NCBI RefSeq assembly: GCF_013348805.1
Contig: NZ_CP054690.1
Span: 744,001-808,000 of the forward strand
Length of the DNA: 64,000 nucleotides
Direction of reading: 5' to 3'
From: Rhodococcus sp. W8901
GTDB taxonomy: Bacteria; Actinomycetota; Actinomycetes; Mycobacteriales; Mycobacteriaceae
Below the pieces are notes generated by a model. It was not told where the DNA came from and did no database searches. It was given only the letters and a program-made list of their open reading frames with translations. The position numbers and the translations under genes were made by a program. Positions within the stretch are counted from its first letter, which is position 1. Every line of letters begins with the position of its first letter. Of this stretch, positions 45,670-54,501 are shown one piece after another.

Positions 45670-47339
45670 ATGGGGAGCCTGAAGATTCACCCTCAGATCC
45701 GGATCACCGAGTACACCGCTTCCGGCGCGTGGACTCCGGAGACAGTCCGACAACTCTTCGCCGATCGGGTGCGGGACCGTGGATCCCAGCTTGCGGTGGT
45801 CGATCCCGTGAACAAGGCCGAGCAGGTCGACGCGCTGCCGCGTCGGGTCACGTGGGCGAACTCGATGTCGAGGTCGACCGGTTGGCGGCGGTGCTGCTCG
45901 AGGCCGGGATCAGGGCCGGCGAGGTGATCGCCGTCCAGTTGCCGAACACCGTCGAACAGGTCGTCGTCTTCCTCGCATCCTGGCGGATCGGTGCGATCGT
46001 GTCGCCGCTGCCGGTGCATTCGACCGATGCGGAGATCGTCGAGACGTGCAACGAGTCGTGTGCCAGTGCCTTCGTCACCGCGGGTCGGATCGGATCGAGT
46101 CCCGTCGCCGGTCGGGTGATGTCCGTGCGGTCGCAGATCCCCACGCTTCGGGTCGTCCTCAGCTACGGGGTGGGTGTGCCCGACGGCGTCGTGCGGATCG
46201 GGCACACGGTGCCGACGGCAGCCGACATCGAAAGGGTTGCCGAGTACGCGACAACGCACGTCGTCGACCCCAACGACTGCATCGCCATCTGCTGGACGGC
46301 AGGAACGGAGGGCGAACCCAAGGGGGTGCCGCACGCCCACTACGAGTCGCTCGCCCAGGCTCGGGCCCTCGTCCGATACGCGTCGCTGACCGTCGACGAC
46401 GTGATCCTCAACCCGTTCCCGATGATGACGGCCGCGGGGATCGTCGGAACGCTGCTGCCGTGGCTCTCCGTCGGATGTGTGCTGGTGCAGCATCAGCCGC
46501 CCGACCTCGATGTCTTTCTGCGTCAGATCGCGGAGGAGAAGGTCACCTACACCGCGGGGCGGCCGGCGGTACTCGCTGAGATCGAACGGCGTGAGGGGCC
46601 CACGGTCGACCTGTCGACCCTCACCCGGATCGGCGTAGGCGCCGGACCGATGTCGCCCGACACGGTGCGGAAGTGGAAGGAGAGTTACGGGGTCGAGTTG
46701 ATCAACTTCTTCGGCAGCGTCGAGGGCGTGAGCCTGCGCTCGGCGCCGACGGGCGTGGCGCGGGGACAGCGGACTCTGCTGTATCCGCGGGCAGGCGACG
46801 CCACGGGAGCCGAGGTCGATCTGGTGGACGGCCGCACCGGAGACGAGATCGTCGTCCCGGGCGTTCCCGGGGAACTCCGGGTCAAGGGGCCGACGGTGTT
46901 CGCGGGGTACCTCAACCCGGCGCGGGACCGGGATCCGTTCGACGAGGACGGCTTCCTCCGGACCGGCGACCTGTTCGTGATCGACGGTCCGGGCGACGGG
47001 TACCTCAGGTTCGTCGACCGGGCTGCCGACCTCATCGTGCGCGACGGCGTCCCGATCGGATCGGCCGAGTTGGAGATGCTGATCGCGGAGCATCCCTCTG
47101 TCGCGGAGGTGGCGGTCGTCGGATGCCCCGACGGCGGGACGGGCGAACGCGTCGTCGCGGTCGTGGGATGTCGGCCCGGATCGATCCTCGATCTCGACGA
47201 GTTGGTCGAGCACCTCGAGAGCCGGGGTGTCGGCGCCGACGAGGCGCCGCAGCGCCTGGTCGTCTCCAAAGCCCTGCCGCGCAACCGGTCCGGCAAGATC
47301 CTCAAGCGGGAGTTACGGGAGCAGTTGAGTCGCGGCTGA
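45670..47339 (+). pseudogene. Acyl-CoA synthetase (AMP-forming) with a one-base frameshift
   Basis: An ANL-superfamily ligase of about 556 residues, read in two frames. ATG 45670 (after GGAAGG) encodes the N-terminus GSLKIHPQIRITEY to PRRVTW, then the frame shifts at the GGG run 45854-45856; with a fourth G it would continue GELDVEVDRLAAVLLEAGI into the long downstream frame. That frame has CWTAGTEGEPKGVPH (P-loop), FFGSVEGVSL, RTGDLFVID and the catalytic Lys in RNRSGKILKREL. All motifs are intact, so this is either a recent mutation or a sequencing error. The substrate is probably a carboxylic acid activated as CoA ester. Confidence 0.8.
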
Positions 47340-47392
47340 CCGCCCCCGGTGGGCGCGGAACAGGATGCGGGCGGCATGTGTTCGAATGGCTC

Positions 47393-48136
47393 GTGACCAT
47401 CGAGAACAATGCCGCCGTATCCGAATCCGATCAGCCGACCGTTTTGGTCGAGGTGTGGTCGGACATCGCCTGCCCGTGGTGCTACATCGGTAAGCGCCGC
47501 TTCGCGGCGGCCCTCGCCGACTTCCCGCACCGCGACCGTGTCGAGGTGGTGTGGCGGTCGTACCAGCTCGCTCCCGACACCCCGGTGGGTGCCCGGCGCA
47601 GTCAGCTCGAGGTCGTCGCGGAGCGTCGGGGCGTGCCGGTCGAGCAGGCGCGGGAGTTGTACGAGCACGTCGCCCGTACGGCTGCAGTCGACGGTTTGGT
47701 GATGGATCTCGACACCCTGACCGCGTCCAACACGTTCGACGCCCATCGCCTGCTGCATCTGGCCGGCGATCGGCAGGACGAGCTGCTCGAGGCGTTGTTC
47801 CGGGGATACTTCACGGACGGCAAGGTGATCGACGACCGGACCGTGCTCGTCGAGCTCGCCGCGAGCGCCGGCCTGGACGCCGACGAGGTCACAGCGGCGC
47901 TCGACGGCGACGCCGGCGCCGACCTGGTGCGGGCCGACATCGAGACGGCCCGCCAGCTGCAGGTGTCGGGGGTGCCGTTCTTCGTGGCGAATCGGCGTCT
48001 CGCGGTGTCGGGCGCGCAGCCGGCGGACGTGTTCGCGGAGCTGCTCCGTCAGGCGTACGACCAGACGGCAGGCGAAACCAGTGCAGCCCCCGGCGGTGAT
48101 GCCGAGGGCTGCACTGACGATACGTGCGCGATCTGA
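47393..48136 (+). CDS. DsbA family oxidoreductase (FrnE/HCCA isomerase-like)
   Basis: A 247-residue thioredoxin-fold protein with an inserted helical domain. The CXXC motif is in VWSDIACPWCYIGKRRF and the cis-Pro region is VSGVPFFVANRR, typical of the FrnE-like cytoplasmic branch. A Cys-containing tail (EGCTDDTCAI) is unusual and might be a second redox or metal site. GTG 47393 has no clear ribosome binding site. It ends 2 bases before the opposing cbtA. Confidence 0.88.
   Translation: MTIENNAAVSESDQPTVLVEVWSDIACPWCYIGKRRFAAALADFPHRDRVEVVWRSYQLAPDTPVGARRSQLEVVAERRGVPVEQARELYEHVARTAAVDGLVMDLDTLTASNTFDAHRLLHLAGDRQDELLEALFRGYFTDGKVIDDRTVLVELAASAGLDADEVTAALDGDAGADLVRADIETARQLQVSGVPFFVANRRLAVSGAQPADVFAELLRQAYDQTAGETSAAPGGDAEGCTDDTCAI
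48079..48116. terminator. Hairpin inside the 3' end of the DsbA-like gene
   Basis: An 11-bp outer stem (48079-48089 with 48106-48116) plus a 4-bp inner stem (48091-48094 with 48101-48104) lie within the last codons of the DsbA-like gene, just before the convergent cbtA stop. It could terminate both transcripts. Confidence 0.55.
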
Positions 48137-48137
48137 T

Positions 48138-48941
48138 CTAGCGGGTCACGCGGCGGTGGGCGCGTTCCGTGAGGAACGCGAACGCCAGCCCCAGCGCGAG
48201 CCACAGCATGGCCTGCGTTGCGAGCGAAGAGACCCGGAACTCCCACAGCAGCGTGGCCGGGAAGTCCTCGCCGACCTCGTTGATGCCGGGAAGCGCGATG
48301 TACCCGATTGCAGCCACGACGAGGAACGCGGCCACCTGGCCGATGACGCGCAGCGTCACCAGTTGCTGGTTGCGCAGTGCGCGCCCCACGTACACGGCCA
48401 CGGCCACGGCGGCCAGTCCCAGGATCACCGACGCGAGCCACAGCAGGGTGCGCTCGTTGATGGTGTCCGGGTCGCCGACGGCCGGCGGATTCGCCGGGTA
48501 CTTGAAGAACGGCACGGCTTCGATTGCGAGCCAACCGCATCCGGCGACGGCGATTGCCAGTAGCGGCCCGTTCACGGCGGTGAAACGGCGTGCGTAGTGC
48601 ACGACGACCGCGAAGATCGCACCGAGCGCCAGCCCGGCCAGCGCGGTTGCGAGGAACAGGCCTGCGCGCTGGCCGGTGCGGCTGACGAGGGGTTCTTCGT
48701 CACCGTGGGAGTGTCCCGCGGACTCTTCCGCGGCGCCGGGATCCGTGGTGGCCTCGCCCGCGTGATGGTCCGCTCCAGGCGCCTCGGCGGCTGCTGCCGA
48801 CTCCTCGATGTTGATCGCGGCCTGCACGTGCGGCTCGCCGAGCGTGAACGCGACGGCACCGGCGAGCAAGCCCGCGATCAGGCCGGCCAGCAGCCCGCGG
48901 AGGAGGGTCTTGAAACTGTCCGTGAGCGTGGTCAGTGGCAC
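48138..48941 (-). CDS. cbtA: CbtA family cobalt transporter subunit, full-length
   Basis: A 267-residue protein with about six hydrophobic segments and a His/Glu-rich loop at residues 57-83 (GADHHAGE, GHSHGDEE), a likely metal-binding region. The conserved stretches EVGEDFPATLLW and GDPDTINERTLLWLA mark the family. It overlaps cbtB by 10 bases in the same way as the copy at 44 kb, showing that the pair was duplicated as a unit. No cobalt enzyme follows it. Confidence 0.88.
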   Translation of the reverse strand: MPLTTLTDSFKTLLRGLLAGLIAGLLAGAVAFTLGEPHVQAAINIEESAAAAEAPGADHHAGEATTDPGAAEESAGHSHGDEEPLVSRTGQRAGLFLATALAGLALGAIFAVVVHYARRFTAVNGPLLAIAVAGCGWLAIEAVPFFKYPANPPAVGDPDTINERTLLWLASVILGLAAVAVAVYVGRALRNQQLVTLRVIGQVAAFLVVAAIGYIALPGINEVGEDFPATLLWEFRVSSLATQAMLWLALGLAFAFLTERAHRRVTR

Positions 48942-49141
48942 GGCAGGCCCAGCAGGTGCCGACCGTCATGCATGAGCTTGTGCATGTACATGCCGCTGCG
49001 GGAGATTGCCCCCTGGTCGAATCCGACCAGGTAGAGGGCCAGCATTGCGTGGAGAACTACTGCGACGGTGATGGCTCCGATCGCTGCCGGTTCCGTCGAT
49101 CCATCGCTCTGTCGAGCGCACTTTTGCACCCAGGGGGTCAC
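48932..49141 (-). CDS. cbtB: CbtB family cobalt transporter subunit, second copy
   Basis: 69 residues, one membrane segment and the same C-terminal block as the first copy (YLVGFDQGAISRSG, MHKLMHDGRHLLGLPCH). The N-terminus differs (VQKCARQSDG). GTG 49141 is the most upstream start and no ribosome binding site is evident. Confidence 0.8.
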   Translation of the reverse strand: MTPWVQKCARQSDGSTEPAAIGAITVAVVLHAMLALYLVGFDQGAISRSGMYMHKLMHDGRHLLGLPCH

Positions 49142-49207
49142 GGTGTCAATCGAGCGATGGGCACCGTGACCGAACCGGACGATTTGTCCGATGTGGAGGG
49201 GGATTCG

Positions 49208-49522
49208 TCAGGAACCGGACGCCGCTGCGACGTCGAGCACCACGTCGAACTCGAGCAGCGACGCACCGCTGGCGACCGGCTTCGCGCGCTCGCCGGCATG
49301 GGCTTCGCGGGCCGGGCCGCTGGCCCACGCCTGGAACGCCTCGTCGGACTCCCACTGCGTGACGACGAAGTAGCGGTTCTCGCCCTTCACCGGACGCAGG
49401 AGCTGGAATCCGAGGAACCCGGGGGAGTTCTCGACGGCGTGGGCGCGAGCGGCGAACCGCTTCTCCAGCTCGGGGCCGGCGCCCTCGGGGATCTCGATTG
49501 CGTTGATCTTCACGACTGCCAT
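49208..49522 (-). CDS. mhuD: Haem-degrading monooxygenase, MhuD type
   Basis: A 104-residue ferredoxin-like monooxygenase of the IsdG/MhuD group. Haem-handling residues of mycobacterial MhuD fall at the same positions: Asn7, Trp66 and His75 (VKINAIE, FQAWASG, REAHAGE). MhuD frees iron from haem without CO release. The N-terminal motif ENSPGFLGFQLLRPVKGE is nearly identical to the mycobacterial protein as I remember it. It is divergent from the hydrolase gene. Confidence 0.9.
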   Translation of the reverse strand: MAVVKINAIEIPEGAGPELEKRFAARAHAVENSPGFLGFQLLRPVKGENRYFVVTQWESDEAFQAWASGPAREAHAGERAKPVASGASLLEFDVVLDVAAASGS

Positions 49523-49565
49523 GACGTGAGGGTACTCCGGACGTCGGTGGGTTACCGTCGGTCTT

Positions 49566-50306
49566 GTGTTGCACGACGAGGGTGGGACGGGCCGGCCGAT
49601 ACTGCTGCTCCACGGGCTGATGGGCAGCTCGCGGACGTGGGTGCGGCACGTGCCCTGGCTGCGGGACCACGGCCGTGTCTACACATTCGACGCCGCCGGG
49701 CACGGACGCCCCATCGCGTCGGCTCCCACGACCGAACTCTTCGTGGCCGACCTCGCGGACGCGCTCGCCGCCGTCGACGAGCCGATCACCGTCATCGGCC
49801 ATTCCATGGGCGCGCTGCACGCGTGGTGCTTCGCGGCCGCCCATCCCGGGCGGGTTCGCGCGCTGGTGCTCGAGGACATGGCGCCGGACTTCCGTGGTCG
49901 GACGGCAAACGATTGGGCGGCAATGGTTTCCGCGTGGCCGCAGCCGTTCCCCACCGAGGAGTCCGTCCTGGACTACTTCGGAGAGGTGGCCGGCCGCTAC
50001 TTCCTCGACTCGTTCGAGCGCCGCGCCGACGGTTGGTACCTGCACGGTGACGTCGAGACGTTCCGCGACATCTCCGAGGAGTGGGGCACCCGCGACTTCT
50101 GGGCGCAGTGGGAGTCCGTGACGGCCCCCGCGCTGCTGATCGAGGGCGAGTTCACGATCACCCCGGAGGGACAGATGCGCCGCATGCTCGACGGCCACGA
50201 CGACGCCCGCTACGTGTGGGTCGCTCAAGCCGGGCACCTCGTCCACGACGATCAGCCCCAGCGGTACCGTGACGCCGTCGAAGAGTTCCTGAAGACGTTG
50301 GACTGA
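49566..50306 (+). CDS. Alpha/beta hydrolase
   Basis: A 246-residue alpha/beta hydrolase: oxyanion strand LLLHGLMGSSRTW, nucleophile elbow GHSMGALHA, acid near EGEFTITPEG, and catalytic His in AQAGHLVHDD. The substrate is unknown. GTG 49566 lies exactly 7 bases after TACCGT, so the message is probably leaderless. The gene is next to mhuD, as remembered for mycobacteria, and converges with mutY. Confidence 0.9.
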   Translation: MLHDEGGTGRPILLLHGLMGSSRTWVRHVPWLRDHGRVYTFDAAGHGRPIASAPTTELFVADLADALAAVDEPITVIGHSMGALHAWCFAAAHPGRVRALVLEDMAPDFRGRTANDWAAMVSAWPQPFPTEESVLDYFGEVAGRYFLDSFERRADGWYLHGDVETFRDISEEWGTRDFWAQWESVTAPALLIEGEFTITPEGQMRRMLDGHDDARYVWVAQAGHLVHDDQPQRYRDAVEEFLKTLD

Positions 50307-50309
50307 TCC

Positions 50310-51188
50310 TCAACTGCCCTCGCCGGCGAGGGCGAACAGTCCGTCCTCGGTCTGCTCGATCAACCCGTCGACGAGGAGCGAATCGAGTGCGCGGTCGCGC
50401 TGCCCGGGGTCGCTGAGCCACACGAGGTCGAGTCGCGCGCGCTCCACCGGGTGGGAGCTGTCGCGCAGCACGTCCATCAGCTTCCCGCGGACCTGGCGAT
50501 CCGTTCCCGCGAACTTCTGCACCTTGCGGGGCTCGCCGACGTGCGCGGGCCGCCCGGCCTCCACCCATGCGCAGGTCGCCAGTGGGCAGCTCGCACAGTC
50601 GGGGGTCCGGGCGGTGCACACCGTGGCGCCGAGCTCCATCAGTGCGGCGGAGAACCGTGCGGCGCGGGCCCGGGTGCGCGGCAGGAGCGCATCGACGTCC
50701 GCCATGTCGCGCTTCGCGGACGGATTGCCCTGATCCGCCCGGCCGTGAACGGCACGCGCGACGACGCGTCGAACATTGGTGTCCACTACGGGAACTCGCT
50801 GCCCGTATGCGAAACATGCCACGGCACGGGCGGTGTAGTCGCCGATCCCCGGCAGGCCCAGCAGGACGTCGACGTCGGTGGGCACCTGGTCGCCGTGCCG
50901 GTCGGCCAGCACGCCCGCGCACTCGTGCAGGCGCAGTGCCCGGCGCGGGTAGCCGAGCTTTCCCCACGCGCGCAGCACGTCCGCCTGGCTCGACGCGGCC
51001 ATCAGCGACGGCACCGGCCAGCGCCGCACCCATTCCTCCCAGATCGGCGCGACGCGGACGACGGGGGTCTGCTGCAGCATGATCTCGCTCATCAGAATGT
51101 GCCAGGCCGTCACGCCGTCGCGACGCCACGGCAGGTCCCGGGCCTGCTCGTCGTACCAGCGCAGCAGTGCTGAACCGTCCACCGACAT
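50310..51188 (-). CDS. mutY: A/G-specific adenine DNA glycosylase
   Basis: A 292-residue base-excision enzyme that removes adenine opposite 8-oxoguanine. Catalytic Glu is in SEIMLQQTPV (residue 35), the helix-hairpin-helix is LPGIGDYTA followed by VPVVDTNV with the catalytic Asp, and the [4Fe-4S] ligands form C-x6-C-x2-C-x5-C in VCTARTPDCASCPLATC. The C-terminal NUDIX-like domain is reduced, as in actinobacteria. ATG 51188 is the first start that keeps the family N-terminus. Confidence 0.95.
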   Translation of the reverse strand: MSVDGSALLRWYDEQARDLPWRRDGVTAWHILMSEIMLQQTPVVRVAPIWEEWVRRWPVPSLMAASSQADVLRAWGKLGYPRRALRLHECAGVLADRHGDQVPTDVDVLLGLPGIGDYTARAVACFAYGQRVPVVDTNVRRVVARAVHGRADQGNPSAKRDMADVDALLPRTRARAARFSAALMELGATVCTARTPDCASCPLATCAWVEAGRPAHVGEPRKVQKFAGTDRQVRGKLMDVLRDSSHPVERARLDLVWLSDPGQRDRALDSLLVDGLIEQTEDGLFALAGEGS

Positions 51189-51287
51189 CGAAACTCTCAC
51201 CCTTCTCCGCACACTGCCGGGCGCTCGTCGCGCCGTCGCCATCGGTCCAACCGAGACGGCGGCCACGCGAAGGTGCACAATTGCCGC

Positions 51288-51914
51288 ATGCCCAATTCCA
51301 ACCCGATCTCCGCTTGGAAAGCCCTCAAGCAGGGTAACGAGCGCTTCGTCAGTGGCACCCCGCTGCATCCGAGTCAGGGTATTGCCGACCGCGCGAAACT
51401 GGTCGACGCCCAGCACCCGACGGCAGTGCTCTTCGGTTGCGGCGACTCCCGCGTCGCCGCCGAGATCATCTTCGACGTCGGTCTCGGCGACATGTTCGTC
51501 GTCCGCACGGCCGGTCACGTCATCGACAGTTCGGTGCTCGGGTCCATCGAGTACGCCGTCGAGATCCTCAACGTGCCGCTCATCGTCGTGTTCGGCCACG
51601 ACGGCTGCGGCGCGGTCAAGGCCACGCTCGACGCCCTCGACAAGGGCCGGATCCCCAACGGCTTCATCCGCGACGTCGTCGAACGCGTGGCTCCGTCGAT
51701 CCTGATGGGTCGGCAGGAGGGCCTCACAACCGTCGACGAGCTCGAGGGCCGGCACGTGGTCGAGACCGGTTCGCTGCTGATGCAGCGTTCGCGCATCATC
51801 GCCGACCGGGTGGAGAAGGGCACGTGCGCAATCGTCGGCGTCACCTACAAGCTCTCCGACGGCGACATCAAGCTGCAGGGTGTGGTGGGTGACATCGGCG
51901 AGTCGGTGGACTGA
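51288..51914 (+). CDS. Beta-carbonic anhydrase
   Basis: A 208-residue zinc enzyme converting CO2 to bicarbonate. Zinc ligands are the Cys in GCGDSRVAAE, and the His and Cys in FGHDGCGAVKA; the Asp-Arg pair of GDSR is conserved. It corresponds to the canB position next to mutY in M. tuberculosis. ATG 51288 lies 6 bases after CACAAT with no ribosome binding site, a probable leaderless start. Confidence 0.95.
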   Translation: MPNSNPISAWKALKQGNERFVSGTPLHPSQGIADRAKLVDAQHPTAVLFGCGDSRVAAEIIFDVGLGDMFVVRTAGHVIDSSVLGSIEYAVEILNVPLIVVFGHDGCGAVKATLDALDKGRIPNGFIRDVVERVAPSILMGRQEGLTTVDELEGRHVVETGSLLMQRSRIIADRVEKGTCAIVGVTYKLSDGDIKLQGVVGDIGESVD

Positions 51915-52018
51915 GGCCGAGCCGAACGTGTCCACTCGGCCACCCCGGCCGTCTTCGCAGACGCGACACGCCGGGACCGAAGAAGCGAGGGCAGGTCGTA
52001 TGGAATTACGGTTGAGTC

Positions 52019-52702
52019 GTGCTTGAACCGAACGGACCGTTGCCCCCTGAGATCTACTGGCGTCGACGGGCGCTCGCCATCGGTGGTGTCGTCGTGGTCG
52101 TCGCGCTGCTGGTGTGGATCATCGCGTCGGTCCGTGGTGGCGGAGACGACCCGGAGTCGGCGGCCGCGGCGGCCACCTCCGAGCTCACCGAGCCGAGTAC
52201 CACCGCTGGGGCCGGGCCCTCGGACGGGTCGGGGTCCTCGACGGCCGACGCCTCGGGCACCAGCGTGTCCGGAACGACTGCGGCCTCCACGAGTGCCGGC
52301 CCCGAGGTGGCCCCGTGTGCCGACCAGTCGTTGGCGTTGAAGGTGTCGCCCGACCGTCCCCAGTACAAAGCGGGTGACGAGCCGAGCTTCTCGATCGCGA
52401 TCACGAACATCGGCACCAGCAAGTGCGAGCGGGACCTGGGCTCGGGACTGCAGCAGGCGCTCGTGTACTCGCTGAACGGCAGCAACCGGCTGTGGTCCAA
52501 CGTCGACTGCTACCCCGATGCGGATCCGGCGATGCAGGTCCTCGAGCCGGGTGGGCAGGCACGATTCACCGTCAAGTGGTCGGGCACCACCTCGGAGCCG
52601 GGATGCAAGGCCCCGCGCGTTCAGGTCGCGCCGGGCGCCTACACGGTGGTCGCGCAACTCGGCGAGCTGCGTAGCTCCCCGGAGCCGTTCAATTTCTCCT
52701 GA
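52019..52702 (+). CDS. Membrane-anchored protein with Ig-like extracytoplasmic domain
   Basis: 227 residues: short cytoplasmic tail, one membrane segment (LAIGGVVVVVALLVWIIASV), a Ser/Thr/Ala-rich linker (about 50-95), then a beta-sandwich domain with four cysteines likely in two disulfides (APCADQ, SKCERD, VDCYPD, PGCKAP). A homologue sits in this place in mycobacteria; its function is unknown. GTG 52019 lies 6 bases after TACGGT, indicating a leaderless message. Converges with disA (9-base gap). Confidence 0.8.
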   Translation: MLEPNGPLPPEIYWRRRALAIGGVVVVVALLVWIIASVRGGGDDPESAAAAATSELTEPSTTAGAGPSDGSGSSTADASGTSVSGTTAASTSAGPEVAPCADQSLALKVSPDRPQYKAGDEPSFSIAITNIGTSKCERDLGSGLQQALVYSLNGSNRLWSNVDCYPDADPAMQVLEPGGQARFTVKWSGTTSEPGCKAPRVQVAPGAYTVVAQLGELRSSPEPFNFS

Positions 52703-52711
52703 CGCGGCGAA

Positions 52712-53797
52712 CTAGTCGTACGGTCCGCTGATCGAGGCCTCCGCGAGCCGTGAGAGGCCCTCGCGGATGTGCCGGGCCCACAGGCCACCGATGCCGTCGA
52801 CGGACTGCAGGTCCGCGGCCGTGGCCGCGAGCAGCCCCTGCAGGGTCCCGAACGAGCTCACCAGCCGGTGGATCTGCAGGAACTGCAGCCGGGGCACCCG
52901 GGTGAGCACCCGGTAACCGCGCGGGCTCATCGGTGCGTCGAGCGCCTCGATGGTGCCCGGGTAACCGAAGGCGCGGGCCAGGGTGGTGAGGTCGAGCAGA
53001 TCCACGTCGGTGAGCTTGTCGAGCGCGGACAGCGTGCTCTCCACCGCCGTCGTCGAGGCGGGCTCGGATCCGGCCAGGTAATCGCGCACCATGAGCTGGC
53101 GGACCGTGTCGTTGTCGCCGACCAGTTCCTCGAGCTGCAGCGCGAGCTGCCGGCCGTCGGTGCCCAGCTCGAGCACGTCCTGTTCGATCTCGACGGACAC
53201 CCGGCGCACCATCTCGAGGCGCTGCACCACGGTCAGCGCGTCGCGCAGCGTGACGAAGTCCTCGATCTCGACGACCGACAGCTGACGGGTGACCCCGTCG
53301 AGCCGGGCCTTGTACCGCTCGAGGGTCGCGACGGCCTGGTTCGCGCGGGACAGGATGGTCGCCGACCCGTTGATGACGTGTCGGATTCCGCCGACGTACA
53401 CGCTCACGATGCTCATCGACTGGCTCACCGACACGACGGGGTAGCCGGTCTCGATCGCGGTGCGCTCGGCCGCGCGGTGGCGCGTTCCGGACTCCACGGT
53501 GGGGATCTTGTGGTTCGGCACCAGTTGTACGTTGGCGCGGACGATGCGGGTGCCGTCGGTGGAGAGGACGACGGCACCGTCCATCTTCGACAGCTCGCGC
53601 AGGCGGGTGGGCGCGAACTCGACGTCGAGCTCGAATCCGCCGTCGCACAGCTCCTCGACCTGGTCGTCGTAGCCGAGCACGATCAGGGCGCCGGTGCGCC
53701 CGCGCAGGATGCGCTCGAGTCCGTCGCGCAGCGCGGTTCCGGGGGCCAGGCGCGCGATCGTTTCGCGGAGCACCGCGGACGGCGTGGCATCGTTCAT
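52712..53797 (-). CDS. disA: DNA integrity scanning diadenylate cyclase DisA
   Basis: A 361-residue enzyme that makes c-di-AMP while scanning DNA for branched structures. The N-terminal cyclase domain has DGA (73-75) and RHR (106-108), the two catalytic motifs. A helical spine and a C-terminal helix-hairpin-helix DNA-binding domain ([16 protein letters not shown]) follow. It is separated from radA only by the thioesterase gene; RadA is a known partner and inhibitor of DisA in other bacteria. Confidence 0.97.
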   Translation of the reverse strand: MNDATPSAVLRETIARLAPGTALRDGLERILRGRTGALIVLGYDDQVEELCDGGFELDVEFAPTRLRELSKMDGAVVLSTDGTRIVRANVQLVPNHKIPTVESGTRHRAAERTAIETGYPVVSVSQSMSIVSVYVGGIRHVINGSATILSRANQAVATLERYKARLDGVTRQLSVVEIEDFVTLRDALTVVQRLEMVRRVSVEIEQDVLELGTDGRQLALQLEELVGDNDTVRQLMVRDYLAGSEPASTTAVESTLSALDKLTDVDLLDLTTLARAFGYPGTIEALDAPMSPRGYRVLTRVPRLQFLQIHRLVSSFGTLQGLLAATAADLQSVDGIGGLWARHIREGLSRLAEASISGPYD

Positions 53798-53937
53798 CGC
53801 GAAATCCCCCCTCGTGCGGTCGGCGCTTTCCGGTCGGCGCCTCGGGTCCGATCGGACGGAATCCCGAGTGCGTTAGACGTCACATCTGGCCGAGCCGCAT
53901 TCCGGCCGCGGTCGGGCCGCCTCTACATTACCTAGTT

Positions 53938-54498
53938 GTGAGCAGTACTTGGACCTTGCCCGATGACCTTGTCCTTCCCGAGCTGCCGGATTTCTTCCCG
54001 GCGCCGGGAGAGCCGCTTCCCCAGCACTGGTCCAAGTGCTTCGGCTGCGGTGACGACCAGCCCGCCGGTATGGCGATGACCTTTCTCGCGGGAGAGAACC
54101 TGTCCGTCACCGGGCGCCTCGAGGTTGCCAAGCGTTACCAGGGTGGCCCCGGCGTGATCCACGGCGGCATCCTCTCCACCGCGTTCGACGAGGTGCAGGG
54201 CATGGCGTGCATGGTTCTCGGCGGCCCCGTCGTCACTGCGCACCTCGAGATCGACTTCGCGCGTCCGATCCCGCTGGGTTCGGTGCTCGAGTTCCGTGCC
54301 CGCATCGAGGGCACGGTCCGCCGCAAGGCGTACACGACCTCGGAGGCGTTCATCGTGGAGGGGCCCGGCGTCGACCCGAAGACGCCCGTCGCGACCTCGC
54401 GCGGCCTGTTCCTGACCGTCAACCCCGAGCACTTCGCTCCGACGGCGGCCTTCGTCGACGGCGAACCGACGTCGCCGTTCGGCACGTCGGCGGTCTGA
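53938..54498 (+). CDS. PaaI family hotdog thioesterase
   Basis: A 186-residue hotdog-fold protein. GGPGVIHGGILSTAFDEVQG contains the catalytic-type HGG and Asp/Glu of the PaaI group, which hydrolyses acyl- or aryl-CoA. A Cys pair near the N-terminus (CFGCG) is typical of this actinobacterial branch. GTG 53938 lies 8 bases after TACATT, probably leaderless. Converges with radA (3-base gap). Confidence 0.88.
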   Translation: MSSTWTLPDDLVLPELPDFFPAPGEPLPQHWSKCFGCGDDQPAGMAMTFLAGENLSVTGRLEVAKRYQGGPGVIHGGILSTAFDEVQGMACMVLGGPVVTAHLEIDFARPIPLGSVLEFRARIEGTVRRKAYTTSEAFIVEGPGVDPKTPVATSRGLFLTVNPEHFAPTAAFVDGEPTSPFGTSAV

Positions 54499-54501
54499 CT
54501 C

